The notes under the pieces: generated by a model
The model's input: only the letters and a program-made list of their open reading frames with translations
Databases searched by the model: none
What the model was told of the DNA's origin: nothing
Translations under genes and position numbers: made by a program
Assembly (NCBI RefSeq): GCF_002723915.1
Contig: NZ_BEWL01000012.1
Location: forward strand, 28,597 to 92,596
Length of the DNA stretch: 64,000 nt
Direction of reading: 5' to 3'
Source: Gluconobacter albidus
GTDB lineage: Bacteria; Pseudomonadota; Alphaproteobacteria; Acetobacterales; Acetobacteraceae
In this document: positions 16,201-24,458 of the stretch, in pieces
Layout of the letters: each line of letters opens with the position of its first letter
Position numbering within the stretch: position 1 is the stretch's first letter

Positions 16201-17907
16201 GTCCTGCACGGACTGCGGGACCGTGGTTTTCCCCTGAAGGTATTTGTCGACGTTCCCTTCGCCCCAGTTATAGGCCATGGCGACCAGCTGCTCGTTGCCG
16301 CTGTATTTGGAATACAGCCGGACCAGCAGACGCTCGGCCGCCGTGACGTTGCCGGTCGGATCCGTCAGGTCGTTGCCGGCTGCATTCGCCGGCATGACCT
16401 GCATGCCGCCGATCGCGCCAGCCGAGGAGGTCACGACCGCGCCACTGCGGTCATACTGCCCCGTCGTGCTTTCGACTGGCTGGATCCGATGTGCCAGGGA
16501 GATGACGTCGGAGTTCGCGCCGATCTGCTGGCCGACCGTATCAATCAGCCCTGACATGCCCGAGCTGGTGCCCTGCTGGATCTGCTGTTGCTGGGCCTCA
16601 TAGGCGACATGGGCCGGCTGGAAACTGTCCATCCAGCCCTTGAGTTCTTTGACCTTGTTGATCAGGTTTGTCAGGCCGTCGATCGTTTTGGCGGTCTGCG
16701 CGACCAGGAAGCCCCCGACCTTGTTACCGAAACTCTCGACGCCTTCCATCGGACCGGCCCAGGCATCCTTGAGATTGCGGACCGACTGCTGAAACGGCGT
16801 CAGCCCCTGATCCACAGCGCCGCGCGTGGCCGATTCAAGCTGGCCCATGAGCAGCTGCCAGGCCTGCATCCGGTTGCCGCTGTCCTGAAGATCCTTGACC
16901 TGACTGACCAGCCCCTGATGAACGCCCAGCAGACCCTTGTCGGCAAAGTCCTGCGCCGCCTTGGCCGGGTCCGTGTAGGCGTCTGCCATTTCCTTGGCAG
17001 CTTCAGGCACGGTCTCGCCCATGACTTCCGCCAGATCCCGTGCTTCCTGCGTCAGCGACGTCAGGCTGGAACTGTCGACCGTGGGCAGGGCCGCAAAGGT
17101 CGTGGTCACGCTGCGGCTGTCAGCGAGGGATAGACCGCTGCTGGTCGAGAGCCGCCGGGAGGCGGATTCCGCCGCGCTGGCCATTGCCGTGTAATCATCG
17201 CGGGTTGCGCGCAGGTGCTGCGACAGCGTCGCCAGTTGCTCCTGCTCTGCTTCGGCCGCAGACCCGATTTTATAGACGGAAGCTGCCGCCGCTGCACCTG
17301 CGACAGCCAGACCGGCAGGGCCGATCATCCATCCTGCGACAGTTTCAAGAGCCCCACCAAAACCGCCCATGATCTGGATCATGTTCGGCAGCTGATAGAA
17401 CGCAGCCTGGAAGGCGGATCCGCCTGCCATCACCTGGTCAAAGAACTTGTGCGCTTCGTCCGCCAGGATGCCCATCTTCTGGCTGGAGAGACCAGCTTTC
17501 TGGCCCGTTTCCTCCAGGGCATCGCCTGCCTTTTTGGCGGCCTGCACGGCATCCGCATGAGTCTGCGTCAGCTTCTGGACTTTGGCAGCCTGTGCATCAT
17601 AGGACCGTGTCGCCTGCTCCTGTGTAATCTCGCCGCGACGGACACTCTCCGCCAGAGTATCCGCTGAAGTAACAAGGTTGTTCTGAGCTTTTTCGAGCGC
17701 ATTGGCGCTCTTGGTTACGGCGTCCCAGGTATTGACCAGACCTGTCCCGCTTTTGGTGCTGCGCTGGATCTTGGAATCTGTGATTTCAGCACTGTCCCCA
17801 ACGCGATCGAGACCATCCGCTACAGCATCAAGCGCAGCGGCATCAGCCTGGGCTGAAGAGGCGATCTGGCTGCGGTAGGAAACTTCGAGCTCTTCAACCG
17901 TCGCCAT
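13237..17907 (-). CDS. Tape measure protein with embedded lytic transglycosylase domain, 1556 aa
   Basis: The longest gene of the window; length sets tail length (at roughly 0.15 nm per residue, a tail over 200 nm). Residues 1-450 are helical and alanine-rich with a hydrophobic stretch near 190-215. Residues about 470-570 form an SLT-type transglycosylase: E479 in IQPVES, then SSAGAIGGMQVMP and MAYNWGEGNVDKYL. A glycine-rich hydrophobic segment follows at about 1000-1085 (GAAAGAAAGSFIPVIG), probably inserted in the host membrane during DNA entry. The rest is coiled coil. The wall-degrading domain would open the peptidoglycan during infection. Confidence 0.93.
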   Translation of the reverse strand: MATVEELEVSYRSQIASSAQADAAALDAVADGLDRVGDSAEITDSKIQRSTKSGTGLVNTWDAVTKSANALEKAQNNLVTSADTLAESVRRGEITQEQATRSYDAQAAKVQKLTQTHADAVQAAKKAGDALEETGQKAGLSSQKMGILADEAHKFFDQVMAGGSAFQAAFYQLPNMIQIMGGFGGALETVAGWMIGPAGLAVAGAAAAASVYKIGSAAEAEQEQLATLSQHLRATRDDYTAMASAAESASRRLSTSSGLSLADSRSVTTTFAALPTVDSSSLTSLTQEARDLAEVMGETVPEAAKEMADAYTDPAKAAQDFADKGLLGVHQGLVSQVKDLQDSGNRMQAWQLLMGQLESATRGAVDQGLTPFQQSVRNLKDAWAGPMEGVESFGNKVGGFLVAQTAKTIDGLTNLINKVKELKGWMDSFQPAHVAYEAQQQQIQQGTSSGMSGLIDTVGQQIGANSDVISLAHRIQPVESTTGQYDRSGAVVTSSAGAIGGMQVMPANAAGNDLTDPTGNVTAAERLLVRLYSKYSGNEQLVAMAYNWGEGNVDKYLQGKTTVPQSVQDYAQQVTGGKTYGATTLAAMQGKIDDALKTPDSSTTSKRSDQVNAIKQMTDAQAELDKQRQAGVITDADYDAKTQALTDRLMTHKAALNDLRDPMQELAHQQQQATDAAWAGTAAQKAMVQVDQQTEEAARKLGYAHATAAQLLKAESNEQQILTGEFNSGIEAMNRKTAAQENVLKGYDASKGSLDDYLRSVEAYENVQDTSLPKEKEQTRQIQEKTDAMRRAAEVQGDLSTAGKLYGQSLDLSYIKAETDAIGQNSDAVSVQMAVLKERNALLESGRGLTSKASQTDLENVAAIQTATNAYQKQQDTLNELTSDISSAADTLSSSFTQALVNASNGGVTFKSAMQGVESQLISVIAKLALINPLLNAIDGKSRTTLGDVSSILSGSSSSSMSAGATAISQDSGGWGWNPLTVTGSSGGSTSWLSSGLKTNLFGTATVGNLLGGIGGGFGLGSALSGIGGGTKTNGMIGSGVGAAAGAAAGSFIPVIGTMLGGLIGGGLGGLMGGLFGHKKNPYTIDQVMTTGGSLSLGKTWNQAQTDQITEQLKSDIASFNKVLSTDGVTIGGGNGGLLGTVRDDKNNKDKSLQSVSLTDLLKQATYSTSDATFQQALQQGLPSDATSVSDYATAIANLKTMADTVDQLGVAVSKFNSDGTVTVGSFTKASGDLKTALDTALDGKSLSTSDLQTQISTITTFVDTTMPGLLKATVSGQQSWVDQMAALKQTYEAAASQASQYGLDGTQLNAKYQSLYDQGFASQLDTLRQSDLSVQARYQTATGDDEGAALTNFDVSADQQRQQLADNWKNFLGDAYTSQQEYISQSADLEKTLSAERLKIQQQYNDQALQSAESVMSSLETYGAGLATSDASPLSAADQYKVANDNFTTDLTAAQGGSFTALQAMQGDMQTLLAQSKTFNGSGTAYAQDYARVMQALQSLGSIGTDDLTASVMKEALKTSTDTLNTTLAQLVDLATKQLSETRMQSMKSTTGKAA

Positions 17908-17919
17908 GGTCGCGTTCCT

Positions 17920-18564
17920 TCAGATTCGTTTTGTCAGGATCATGGCCGGGTAGGTCATGGATGTGCCGGCAGCGCGGCTCTTGCTCCGCCCCTTGCTGCG
18001 CCGAAGGACGTAAGGGGCATTTTCCATCAGGCCAGACGGAATGGTGACGAAGGCGCGGGCTGCGTTCACGGTTGGGAATTTGCGCTGCACCAGCTTGCGG
18101 ACCGCGTCGACGATGCCCGGAGGCACAGACATTTTCTTCATCGCGCCCGTGTCGATCTTGCGCGCATAGGGCTGCGGGTTGACGATCATGACCGACACGC
18201 CTTCCGGGATGTCCGCCACGTCCTGTGTCCAGGGCCGGCCATCGACGACCACCATCCAGCTGTCTCGGTAGCGTCCGGATCGCACCGGAGAGCGGTCCTT
18301 GCACAGCTGAAGCGCGGCCTGGGCTGCCAGCCCCATGACGTTGAACTTGTAGAGGATGAAGCCGTCCGGCTGGACGGCTGTCTCCGGCGCGCCCTGTCGA
18401 CCATCCACGATCGTCACCCAGTGCGGCGGCGCATCCCCGCTCCGGACCACCTGATCGCGGGCCTTGATGGCCACAGCCGCGAGCCGCGCGGACTGCGCGG
18501 CTGGCGACAGGGTCTGGTCCCGGAACAGACGGATATTGCGGGCCACGCTGCGCGGAGACGCCAT
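17920..18564 (-). CDS. Tail-module protein, 214 aa, unknown
   Basis: A basic protein (runs such as RRSKGRSKSR near the C-terminus) placed between the chaperone GT extension and the tape measure. The central part contains CKDRSPVRSGRYRDSW, reminiscent of minor tail/neck proteins of the HK97 gp10 type, where similar SPVRTGRLR-like stretches occur. That resemblance is short, so the assignment is tentative. It is one base downstream of the GT stop and 12 bases before the tape measure ATG. Confidence 0.55.
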   Translation of the reverse strand: MASPRSVARNIRLFRDQTLSPAAQSARLAAVAIKARDQVVRSGDAPPHWVTIVDGRQGAPETAVQPDGFILYKFNVMGLAAQAALQLCKDRSPVRSGRYRDSWMVVVDGRPWTQDVADIPEGVSVMIVNPQPYARKIDTGAMKKMSVPPGIVDAVRKLVQRKFPTVNAARAFVTIPSGLMENAPYVLRRSKGRSKSRAAGTSMTYPAMILTKRI

Positions 18565-18565
18565 G

Positions 18566-19380
18566 TCACTTCCTCATGAGGGTCTGCATGTCCTGGGAAA
18601 TCGCGTTGTTGCGGAACCGCAGAAACACGGCATCAAGGGCGCGGATCAGGTCATGGACGTAAACCCGTTCCTCGTCCGTCACGCGGTTGGCCTCACACCA
18701 GCGGTCAATGGCCAGCCAGAAGATCGGCCCCGGCCGCGAGACGATGCGGATCATACCCATGGATGCCCCGACCCCATCAGAGGTCCAGGCGCGGTCATGC
18801 TGGAGTTCATGCCACGCCCGCCAGGGGACTTCATTCCAGGGATCGGGAAGGACCCGGTATTGCAGGGCCGTTTCCCGGATTTCGGGGATTTCATTCTCCC
18901 CGGTATAGGCGCCCCATTCCAGTTCCCACTGGAGCGCCGCGATCAGTTTCCCGCTGCGGCCTTGGCCTGTTCGGCGCGGTCACTGCCAACGCGGCCGGCC
19001 GCCATGATCGCCAGCGTGGTCAGGGCCGGGTAGTTGCCGCTTTCCAGCATGCTGCGGAAATCATCGACGCTCACCGGCTGATCGTCCGCGCCGTCGAGGC
19101 CGCGCACACCGAGCACGCACTGGCGGGCGATGGCCTTGCCCTGGCAGACGTCATCCGTGGTCGGTGGCAGGGCGTCCGGAGCATAGAAGCCGGCACCGGC
19201 ACGCTGCGAGCGGTTCAGCTCACGGGCGGATTCCAGACGCAGGGCATAGAGCGTGTCGCGGTAGGCCGGCGTGAAGCCGCGCGTGGTGATGAAGAAGGTA
19301 TTGCCTTCCGGACCGACTTCGATCTCTTCGCCTTCGGAAACCTTGCTGAGATCGCGGGAAAAAGTGGAGAGCTTGGCCAT
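18566..19380 (-). CDS. Tail assembly chaperone GT fusion made by -1 frameshift, about 271 aa
   Basis: After the slippery heptamer at 18952-18946, the -1 frame stays open for 126 codons to a stop at 18566. It begins LIAALQWELEWGAYTGENEI and ends in the segment that otherwise looks like a separate 64-aa protein. This is the lambda G/GT arrangement: the G part coats the tape measure and the T part recruits tail tube subunits. The extension has five tryptophans within its first half and no own start with a ribosome binding site, as expected for a frameshift product. Fused length is 145 plus 126 residues. Confidence 0.88.
18943..19380 (-). CDS. Tail assembly chaperone G, 145 aa
   Basis: This is the zero-frame product of the chaperone gene pair, located between the major tail tube gene and the tape measure gene, the invariant siphophage position. 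It is a small soluble protein with a beta-rich start (EEIEVGPEGNTFFITTRGF) and a helical, alanine-rich end (GSDRAEQAKAAAGN). The stop follows the slippery heptamer directly. It is expected in large excess over the GT form. Confidence 0.85.
   Translation of the reverse strand: MAKLSTFSRDLSKVSEGEEIEVGPEGNTFFITTRGFTPAYRDTLYALRLESARELNRSQRAGAGFYAPDALPPTTDDVCQGKAIARQCVLGVRGLDGADDQPVSVDDFRSMLESGNYPALTTLAIMAAGRVGSDRAEQAKAAAGN
18946..18952 (-). promoter_or_regulatory. -1 programmed frameshift slippery site GGGAAAC
   Basis: In the zero frame of the G gene the codons read GCG GGA AAC TGA, so the heptamer is G GGA AAC, the X XXY YYZ form, directly before the stop. Lambda uses GGGAAAG at the same place. 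The stop immediately 3' should favour pausing. Confidence 0.92.
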
Positions 19381-19431
19381 GTGAATTTTTCCAGTCTGAA
19401 ATAAGGGATAAAAAGCGCAGATTTCCGGGGA

Positions 19432-20388
19432 TCAGCCGCCCGGAGCAGCTGCCGGGATGCGCTGGATCTTGAAGGTGCCACCGCCAGCCTGCGGATTGCC
19501 TTCGATGTCAAAGGTGGCGACGATCGAGGTGTTCTTGCTGCCAGCATTGATGACCGGGTTGCGCAGCGCCGCGTTCAGGAAAGTCAGGATGTAGCTGTTG
19601 CCGTCCGCGTCCTTGACCGTGGTGACGATCGGCCCCTGCGTGCCACTGGCCCAGACCTGATACATGTCCCAGGTCTTGAAGAAGATCTGCGCCGAGCCCG
19701 AAGCCAGCAGCTGACCGACGCGGATGCCGCAGGCGTCGGCATGGCCCATGCCGTAATCCGAACCCGAGCCATCACGGGCCAGCGTGATCTGGATCTGCTT
19801 GACGCAGCCATCCGGAGCCACGCCGTTCACAGTCATGCCGACGAAGTTGTCGACCGTGTTGAACACGCGACCGGACGGCGCATCGGTGTAGGTTGCAGCC
19901 GGGTCGGCATCCGCAAGCGTCTCCTGCTTGCAGGAGAAGTCGAAAGACGTCGACGCAAAGCTGCCCTGGGCAAAGGTCAGCTGCGCCTGAGTGCAGTAGC
20001 TGCCCGGACGCACCACCCACTTGCCGTTCATCTTTTCGATGATGGTCCAGGTCTTCACGACAGCGCCGTTCTGCGCGACGTTGTTCGCCCAGTCTGCGCC
20101 GAGTACGGCTGCCAGCATGTCGTCGTAGGTGCCATAAGACAGCGCGCCCGACAGTGTGCCGGCCACGGAAGTCTGCGTCAGGACGGCCTGTGCCGCCTCG
20201 ATATCGGCATTGATTTCGTCCGGGCGCTGGGTCGCGTCCGTCGGCTTGAAGTTCTCGCCCGTAAAGCGGGTGCGCTGATAGTTTCCCGTGGCCGGGACGC
20301 CGTAAGTCGGCTCCATGGCATAGGAAATGGCAGTATCGTTCGCCTGCGCGGCGGCCTGATAGCCTGCCGTGGCTCCGGTAAAGGCCAT
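19432..20388 (-). CDS. Major tail tube protein, 318 aa
   Basis: The position just upstream of G/GT, the size and the beta-rich content fit the siphophage tail tube subunit, which stacks as hexamers along the tape measure. Residues near 20-50 (YAMEPTYGVPATGNYQRTRF) resemble the start of tail tube proteins of the TTP family, with a bound-to-refold loop after it. The ATG at 20388 has GAGGTGA directly upstream and is itself preceded by a UUCG hairpin-U7-AUG module. Expression should be high. Confidence 0.8.
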   Translation of the reverse strand: MAFTGATAGYQAAAQANDTAISYAMEPTYGVPATGNYQRTRFTGENFKPTDATQRPDEINADIEAAQAVLTQTSVAGTLSGALSYGTYDDMLAAVLGADWANNVAQNGAVVKTWTIIEKMNGKWVVRPGSYCTQAQLTFAQGSFASTSFDFSCKQETLADADPAATYTDAPSGRVFNTVDNFVGMTVNGVAPDGCVKQIQITLARDGSGSDYGMGHADACGIRVGQLLASGSAQIFFKTWDMYQVWASGTQGPIVTTVKDADGNSYILTFLNAALRNPVINAGSKNTSIVATFDIEGNPQAGGGTFKIQRIPAAAPGG

Positions 20389-20397
20389 GTTTCACCT

Positions 20398-20423
20398 CAT
20401 AAAAAAAGCCACCCGAAGGTGGC
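20398..20423 (-). terminator. Hairpin-U7-AUG module before the tail tube gene
   Basis: On the minus strand GCCACC-UUCG-GGUGGC forms a six-pair stem with the very stable C(UUCG)G loop, then seven U and AUG (20400-20398). The AUG opens a two-codon frame AUG AGG UGA that contains the Shine-Dalgarno sequence of the tail tube gene. It has the form of an intrinsic terminator, yet stands before a gene that must be strongly expressed. Confidence 0.85.
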
Positions 20424-20446
20424 TGTGTCAGGAATTTCAGGAAGGA

Positions 20447-20869
20447 TCAGGACGCTGGCAGGACAATGTCCTGGTAGCGGTAGTCCACCATCAGGGAAAA
20501 GCGGATCCAGTTGCCCGTTTCGTCCTGAGCAGGCGGGTCGAAGCCCTGATCGTCGTAATACAGTCCCTTCGGCAAATATTCGACAGGAACCCGAAAGGCG
20601 ACGGAGAGGATCTTGCGCTTCTGAACCGCATCAATCGCGCCTGTTCCGCGCTGCACCATCAGATGTAGCCAGATCTGGCCTGTCTCTTCATTGATGATTT
20701 CCCCGACACCCAGACGCCCCGAGGCTGCACTGGCGGTCTCGAAATAAACCCACGGATCAGTTCCAGGATCGAGGTCCTGGGCAAGAATATCCTTGACCTT
20801 CAGACCTAGCGGCGCGGCTGCTGCCGTGGCCCGGTCAAAGGCATCCTGCCAGACGACGGGAGAGGTCAT
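20447..20869 (-). CDS. Tail terminator-like protein, 140 aa
   Basis: The start at 20869 overlaps the previous stop (ATGA) and is preferred to an upstream ATG at 20902. The protein is mixed alpha/beta with a central ETGQIWLHLMVQRGTG strand region and SLMVDYRYQ near the end. Gene order (connector, completion protein, this gene, tail tube) is that of lambda gpU-type tail terminators, which cap the tube and join it to the head. The resemblance rests mainly on synteny and size. Confidence 0.6.
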   Translation of the reverse strand: MTSPVVWQDAFDRATAAAAPLGLKVKDILAQDLDPGTDPWVYFETASAASGRLGVGEIINEETGQIWLHLMVQRGTGAIDAVQKRKILSVAFRVPVEYLPKGLYYDDQGFDPPAQDETGNWIRFSLMVDYRYQDIVLPAS

Positions 20870-21192
20870 GTTCCACCTGCTGCAAAGAGTTTCCAGCCGC
20901 AAATCTCACTGCCGTCATAAACAGCCGTGGCGTCCGTCAGCATGTATCGGCGGCCACCATCCGTCAGGATGTCCATGTTGCGGGGCTGTCCATAGGCTGC
21001 GGCCGACAACTCATCATTCAGGGTTTCTGCCACGAAAGGCATGACGGAAACCCCCGCCTCCAGCGCGGCCGTGGCGGGCGGAGCAGAATAGGCAATCAGA
21101 GAGACCGGATCGGACTTGTCGGATCGCGACAGCGTCATCATGCGCCCTTTATGCCGGATCTGCCGACGCCGGCTTTCAGTAATCTGTCCCAT
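20866..21192 (-). CDS. Head-tail joining (stopper-like) protein, 108 aa
   Basis: A small protein in the slot of head-completion or stopper proteins, between the gp6-type connector and the tail terminator. It has a basic N-terminus (ESRRRQIRHKGRMMTLSR) and a short beta-rich end (ICGWKLFAAGG). The N-terminal RRRQIRHKGR...TL pattern occurs in several phage neck proteins. The start shares one base with the connector stop. Confidence 0.6.
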   Translation of the reverse strand: MGQITESRRRQIRHKGRMMTLSRSDKSDPVSLIAYSAPPATAALEAGVSVMPFVAETLNDELSAAAYGQPRNMDILTDGGRRYMLTDATAVYDGSEICGWKLFAAGGT

Positions 21193-21866
21193 CAGGCCAT
21201 CCAGTCCGCTGCCAGGGAGAGACGATCGAGCGCGGCCACGGCATCAGGAGAAAGAGCCCCGACAGATGGATCCATGGTCTGCCAGGTCGTGGATCCAACA
21301 CCCTGGACACTTTCCGTCTTCAGAAGCGGATCACGCCCCTGCCCGCATCGCAGCAGCTGGATCGTGCCCAGGCATCCGCCCGCGATGTCGTCGGGAAGCG
21401 GCGTTACTGCCATCGGCAGCAGATCTGCATCATTCTTTTCCGGATCATCCATTTCCGGAAGAAGAAATCCCGCCACATAGCTGACTTCAACATCCCACAC
21501 ATGATGCGGGAAGCCGCACCCTGCGGGCACCGGAAGAATATCCTCGATCCGGGCATTCATCCTGTCGACTGATAGCTCATCCAGCGCCACAACCTTGCGA
21601 CCGCCCACGCTTATGGATCGAATTGCCGCAATCGGACCGATCGACAGGTTTATTGCCGTCACCCTGCCCCGCACGCGAATGCGTTCCCGATATTCCTGCA
21701 AAGCCAATGGTCGCTGGAGATAGGACACGCAGGCAGCTGAGGCACTGGAGATCAGAGCATCCAGACCCTGCATCTGAGCCATATTTGTGATCTGGAGATA
21801 TGCCAATGCACTCTCCAGAGACACAAGGTTGGTGGTTTCTGCTGGTGTCGTGACGACAACAGGCAT
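21192..21866 (-). CDS. Head-tail connector (HK97 gp6-like), 224 aa
   Basis: The N-terminus (LVSLESALAYLQI, DALISSASAACVSYLQRPL) is the typical helical start of gp6-like connectors that form a ring under the portal, and VEVSYVAGF follows near residue 130 as in the family. The protein is longer than usual because of an extra C-terminal domain of about 70 residues with LLRCGQGRDPLLKTESVQG. GGAGGTGA lies ideally before the ATG, and a hairpin with a U tract lies just upstream. Confidence 0.8.
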   Translation of the reverse strand: MPVVVTTPAETTNLVSLESALAYLQITNMAQMQGLDALISSASAACVSYLQRPLALQEYRERIRVRGRVTAINLSIGPIAAIRSISVGGRKVVALDELSVDRMNARIEDILPVPAGCGFPHHVWDVEVSYVAGFLLPEMDDPEKNDADLLPMAVTPLPDDIAGGCLGTIQLLRCGQGRDPLLKTESVQGVGSTTWQTMDPSVGALSPDAVAALDRLSLAADWMA

Positions 21867-21881
21867 ATTTCACCTCCAAAC

Positions 21882-21906
21882 AAAAACGGCCTCCGCTAGG
21901 AGACCG
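21882..21906 (-). terminator. Terminator-like hairpin before the connector gene
   Basis: On the minus strand CGGUCUCC-UAGC-GGAGGCCG (one G-U pair) is followed by UUUUUGUUU. The connector's Shine-Dalgarno begins immediately after. It is the same kind of element as the hairpin-U7-AUG modules but lacks the AUG junction. Confidence 0.65.
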
Positions 21907-22155
21907 TCAGGATTTGCCGTTTTCTGATTCTTTGCTCGGGTCAGTGCCCGAAAGAAGGTCTCCGCCATCGCCCTCGCCGGCTGCCCCTGAGGATGATTCC
22001 GCTTTGGCCAGGGTCTTGACCGGCATAGCCTCAGCCGTTCCCTTCTTTGCTGCGACAATCGCATCCGCGACGCTATCCGGAAAAACCGCGATATCCCCAG
22101 GATTGTAAACCGAGCCGATACCGCTGCACCGGCCTGTGAAAGTGATTCGCTTCAT
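21907..22155 (-). CDS. Small head-region protein, 82 aa
   Basis: The N-terminal 40 residues (KRITFTGRCSGIGSVYNPGD) form a compact beta-type domain of the kind found in small phage head-associated proteins. The C-terminal half is a disordered, acidic Ser/Gly/Glu tail. It lies between the capsid and connector genes, three bases after the capsid stop. A decoration or head-fibre-type role is possible but not shown. Confidence 0.6.
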   Translation of the reverse strand: MKRITFTGRCSGIGSVYNPGDIAVFPDSVADAIVAAKKGTAEAMPVKTLAKAESSSGAAGEGDGGDLLSGTDPSKESENGKS

Positions 22156-22158
22156 GGA

Positions 22159-23502
22159 TTACTGTCCTGCAACTGAGCCGGGAAACCAGGCCGCACCCGT
22201 AAGAACGGAGATGGCCGCGTCATAGCGGGTATTGAGATCGACCGCCTCAATCACGCGCACCAGCGTCTCATCATTCTGGAAGGCTGAGCGCGTCACCCCC
22301 TCATTGTCGACATAAGAGGCCTCCGTGCTGACAGCGAGGGTCGTCTGCAAGGCATCGCCAATCAGGATCTGGGAGAAATCAGCGAAATACAGTTCAGACT
22401 GATTTCCATTCGTCCCCAGATTGTCCGGAACAGACGTCGTCGTCGTGAATGGATAGCGACCAATTCTGCCTTCTGAAATTTCAGGGAAAGCAAGAGCGCC
22501 AGTCGCCGTCAGCAGCTGCTCCAGGAACTCCGCAACCGTCGGGTTAATGATGTAACCACAGTTTGCCATCGGAGCATTGCTTCGCGAAAGTCCCAGGCGC
22601 ATGGCAGCGAGGTCATTGCGAACGTTCTGCACGACATTGGTCGGGTTTGCCGCGATGACATTGGCGGCAGCGGCGAGATAACGAAGCCCAGCCGGCGCGA
22701 CGCTAGACCCCTGCCCGCGAATGAACTGCTGATCCTCAGCGATCCCGACCTCACGGACCATGTCATTTCTGACCAGCGTATCCGTCTGAATCGAATTGTA
22801 TCGCAGAAGATCATTTGAAATCGGCACAAGAGCAAACAGCTTCTTGGCAGACATCTTGACCATGCCGACGCTAGGAGCACTGGTGGGGATCGCTGCACGC
22901 TCGCCGCCCCAGCTCGCATTGGACGTCGAAGTCTGCTTGCGGGTCGACAGGTTTCCACGCGGCATCGGAACGGAAACAGCGCCCATGCGACGGACCGCAA
23001 CCGCCGGACGAAGTGCGTCGATCAGATCGGTGGAATAATCCTGATTAACCAGGAAGCCACCCTGCACATCGACCGATTCCTGCATGTTATCGGCAGCCTC
23101 AATCGCAAAGGCCGAACCCCAGGTCTTTTCCGAGAAGTCCGCGACTGCCCGCATACCTCCCTGCCCTCGCGTCGCAGCCACCGCCTGGGCAAAGCGCGAG
23201 AACTTCATGCCCGGTTCAAGCTTTTCCGCCGCCTGCGCGGGCACCGTTGCACCGGATCCGCTCCGACCAGCCGGCAGCGTGGCAATCGGGCGCGCAGCAG
23301 CTGCGCGACGATGCTCCAGATCGACTTCACGGGCGATATTCGCCGTCAGTCGGTCATCTTCGGCTCTCAGCGCGTCATATCGGGCAGCTTCTTCGGCCGT
23401 CATCTCGCGGTCGCCATCCGTGGCGGCCGTGTTGACGACAGTTTCCATCTCCGTATGGACTTCACCTTGGCGGGCGCGGAGGGTCGTAATGCGATCAGCC
23501 AT
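22159..23502 (-). CDS. Major capsid protein, HK97 fold, 447 aa
   Basis: Residues 1-75 are a charged coiled-coil delta domain (RAEDDRLTANIAREVDLEHR), which scaffolds the prohead and is then cleaved by the neighbouring protease. The remainder has the phage-capsid-family features: VDVQGGFLVNQDYSTDLID, then VRRMGAVSVPMPRGNLSTRK, MANCGYIINP and YFADFSQILIGD. It forms the T-number shell of the head. It follows the S49 protease with one base between stop and start. Confidence 0.92.
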   Translation of the reverse strand: MADRITTLRARQGEVHTEMETVVNTAATDGDREMTAEEAARYDALRAEDDRLTANIAREVDLEHRRAAAARPIATLPAGRSGSGATVPAQAAEKLEPGMKFSRFAQAVAATRGQGGMRAVADFSEKTWGSAFAIEAADNMQESVDVQGGFLVNQDYSTDLIDALRPAVAVRRMGAVSVPMPRGNLSTRKQTSTSNASWGGERAAIPTSAPSVGMVKMSAKKLFALVPISNDLLRYNSIQTDTLVRNDMVREVGIAEDQQFIRGQGSSVAPAGLRYLAAAANVIAANPTNVVQNVRNDLAAMRLGLSRSNAPMANCGYIINPTVAEFLEQLLTATGALAFPEISEGRIGRYPFTTTTSVPDNLGTNGNQSELYFADFSQILIGDALQTTLAVSTEASYVDNEGVTRSAFQNDETLVRVIEAVDLNTRYDAAISVLTGAAWFPGSVAGQ

Positions 23503-23503
23503 T

Positions 23504-24457
23504 TTAGCCTTCCTGTGCTCGAAGCCGGCGCATATCCAGATCCTGCATGGCAGCAGTCCTTCTTGGAGCCGGTTTTCCTGTGATTTTCGGGGTTTTGCCG
23601 GCGCCGAGACGGGAAACTGTCCCGCTCAGCGTTCCGGTTCCATCGGCCATGCCGGCTGAAACGGCACTTTTCGCCGATTTCATGCCGCCCTGACCGAAAT
23701 TCTTCTGGACGTTCGCAACCGTGGTTTTGCGGCCACGCGCGACATCGGCCATGAAAACAGCCTCCATATCGTCCAGAACAGCGCGGATCTGCGCCTGCCC
23801 ATCGTCCGAAGACGGGTCCAGGCGCTTGTTTGGCGCGTTGGAACTGACGATATCGACGCTCTGGCGGCCGTTGGCATCCGGCCCAACCTGCGTTGAGGTC
23901 GAGCACACAATGCCGATCGAACCTGCAACGGCCAGATTGTCCATGATGATTTCATCAGCCTGACTGGCGAGCCAGTAAGCGGCCGACGCAGCGGTTCCGG
24001 TGACAAATACCGTCACGGGCTTTTCCAGGGCCGCGATCTGCCCCGCCACGTCGCTCAGTTGCACGGTCGCACCGCCTGGGCTGTCCATCACCAGAAGGAT
24101 CTGACTGACAGCCGGACTGGACGCCGCCACCTGAAGGTCGGATGCCAGGGTTTCCAGCGTGGTAAACCCACAGATATCCGCCATCAGGTTCGCATAGGGC
24201 ATGATCGGCCCCATGACGGGGATCATGGCCACTCCGTTGCTGACTGTCGCGGTCTTTGCGCCCTGCAAAGGCGAACCACCGCCTGAGATCGCAGCCATCA
24301 CACCCTGATATCGGGCGGCATTGCCGTTTTCCCGCAGCTTCTCCAGGTCAGGAGACAGCATTGTCCGCTCTGCCGCCGCCTCGATCGCGGCCAGCCATTC
24401 CGGCTGGATGGCCCAGGGCATCGCCCTGATGGCATCCAGCGCATAGTGTCTTGTCAT
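23504..24457 (-). CDS. Prohead protease, S49/SppA family, 317 aa
   Basis: ClpP-crotonase-fold serine protease of the S49 family. LLVMDSPGGATVQLS and GTAASAAYWLASQADEI are visible, the latter with the nucleophile serine in AASAAYW; DNLAVAGSIGIV follows. It removes the capsid delta domain during head maturation. ATG 24457 has GGAAG upstream and lies one base after the portal stop; the longer possible start overlaps the portal gene and is unlikely. The C-terminal 70 residues may serve as internal scaffold, as in other fused protease-scaffold proteins. Confidence 0.88.
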   Translation of the reverse strand: MTRHYALDAIRAMPWAIQPEWLAAIEAAAERTMLSPDLEKLRENGNAARYQGVMAAISGGGSPLQGAKTATVSNGVAMIPVMGPIMPYANLMADICGFTTLETLASDLQVAASSPAVSQILLVMDSPGGATVQLSDVAGQIAALEKPVTVFVTGTAASAAYWLASQADEIIMDNLAVAGSIGIVCSTSTQVGPDANGRQSVDIVSSNAPNKRLDPSSDDGQAQIRAVLDDMEAVFMADVARGRKTTVANVQKNFGQGGMKSAKSAVSAGMADGTGTLSGTVSRLGAGKTPKITGKPAPRRTAAMQDLDMRRLRAQEG

Positions 24458-24458
24458 G

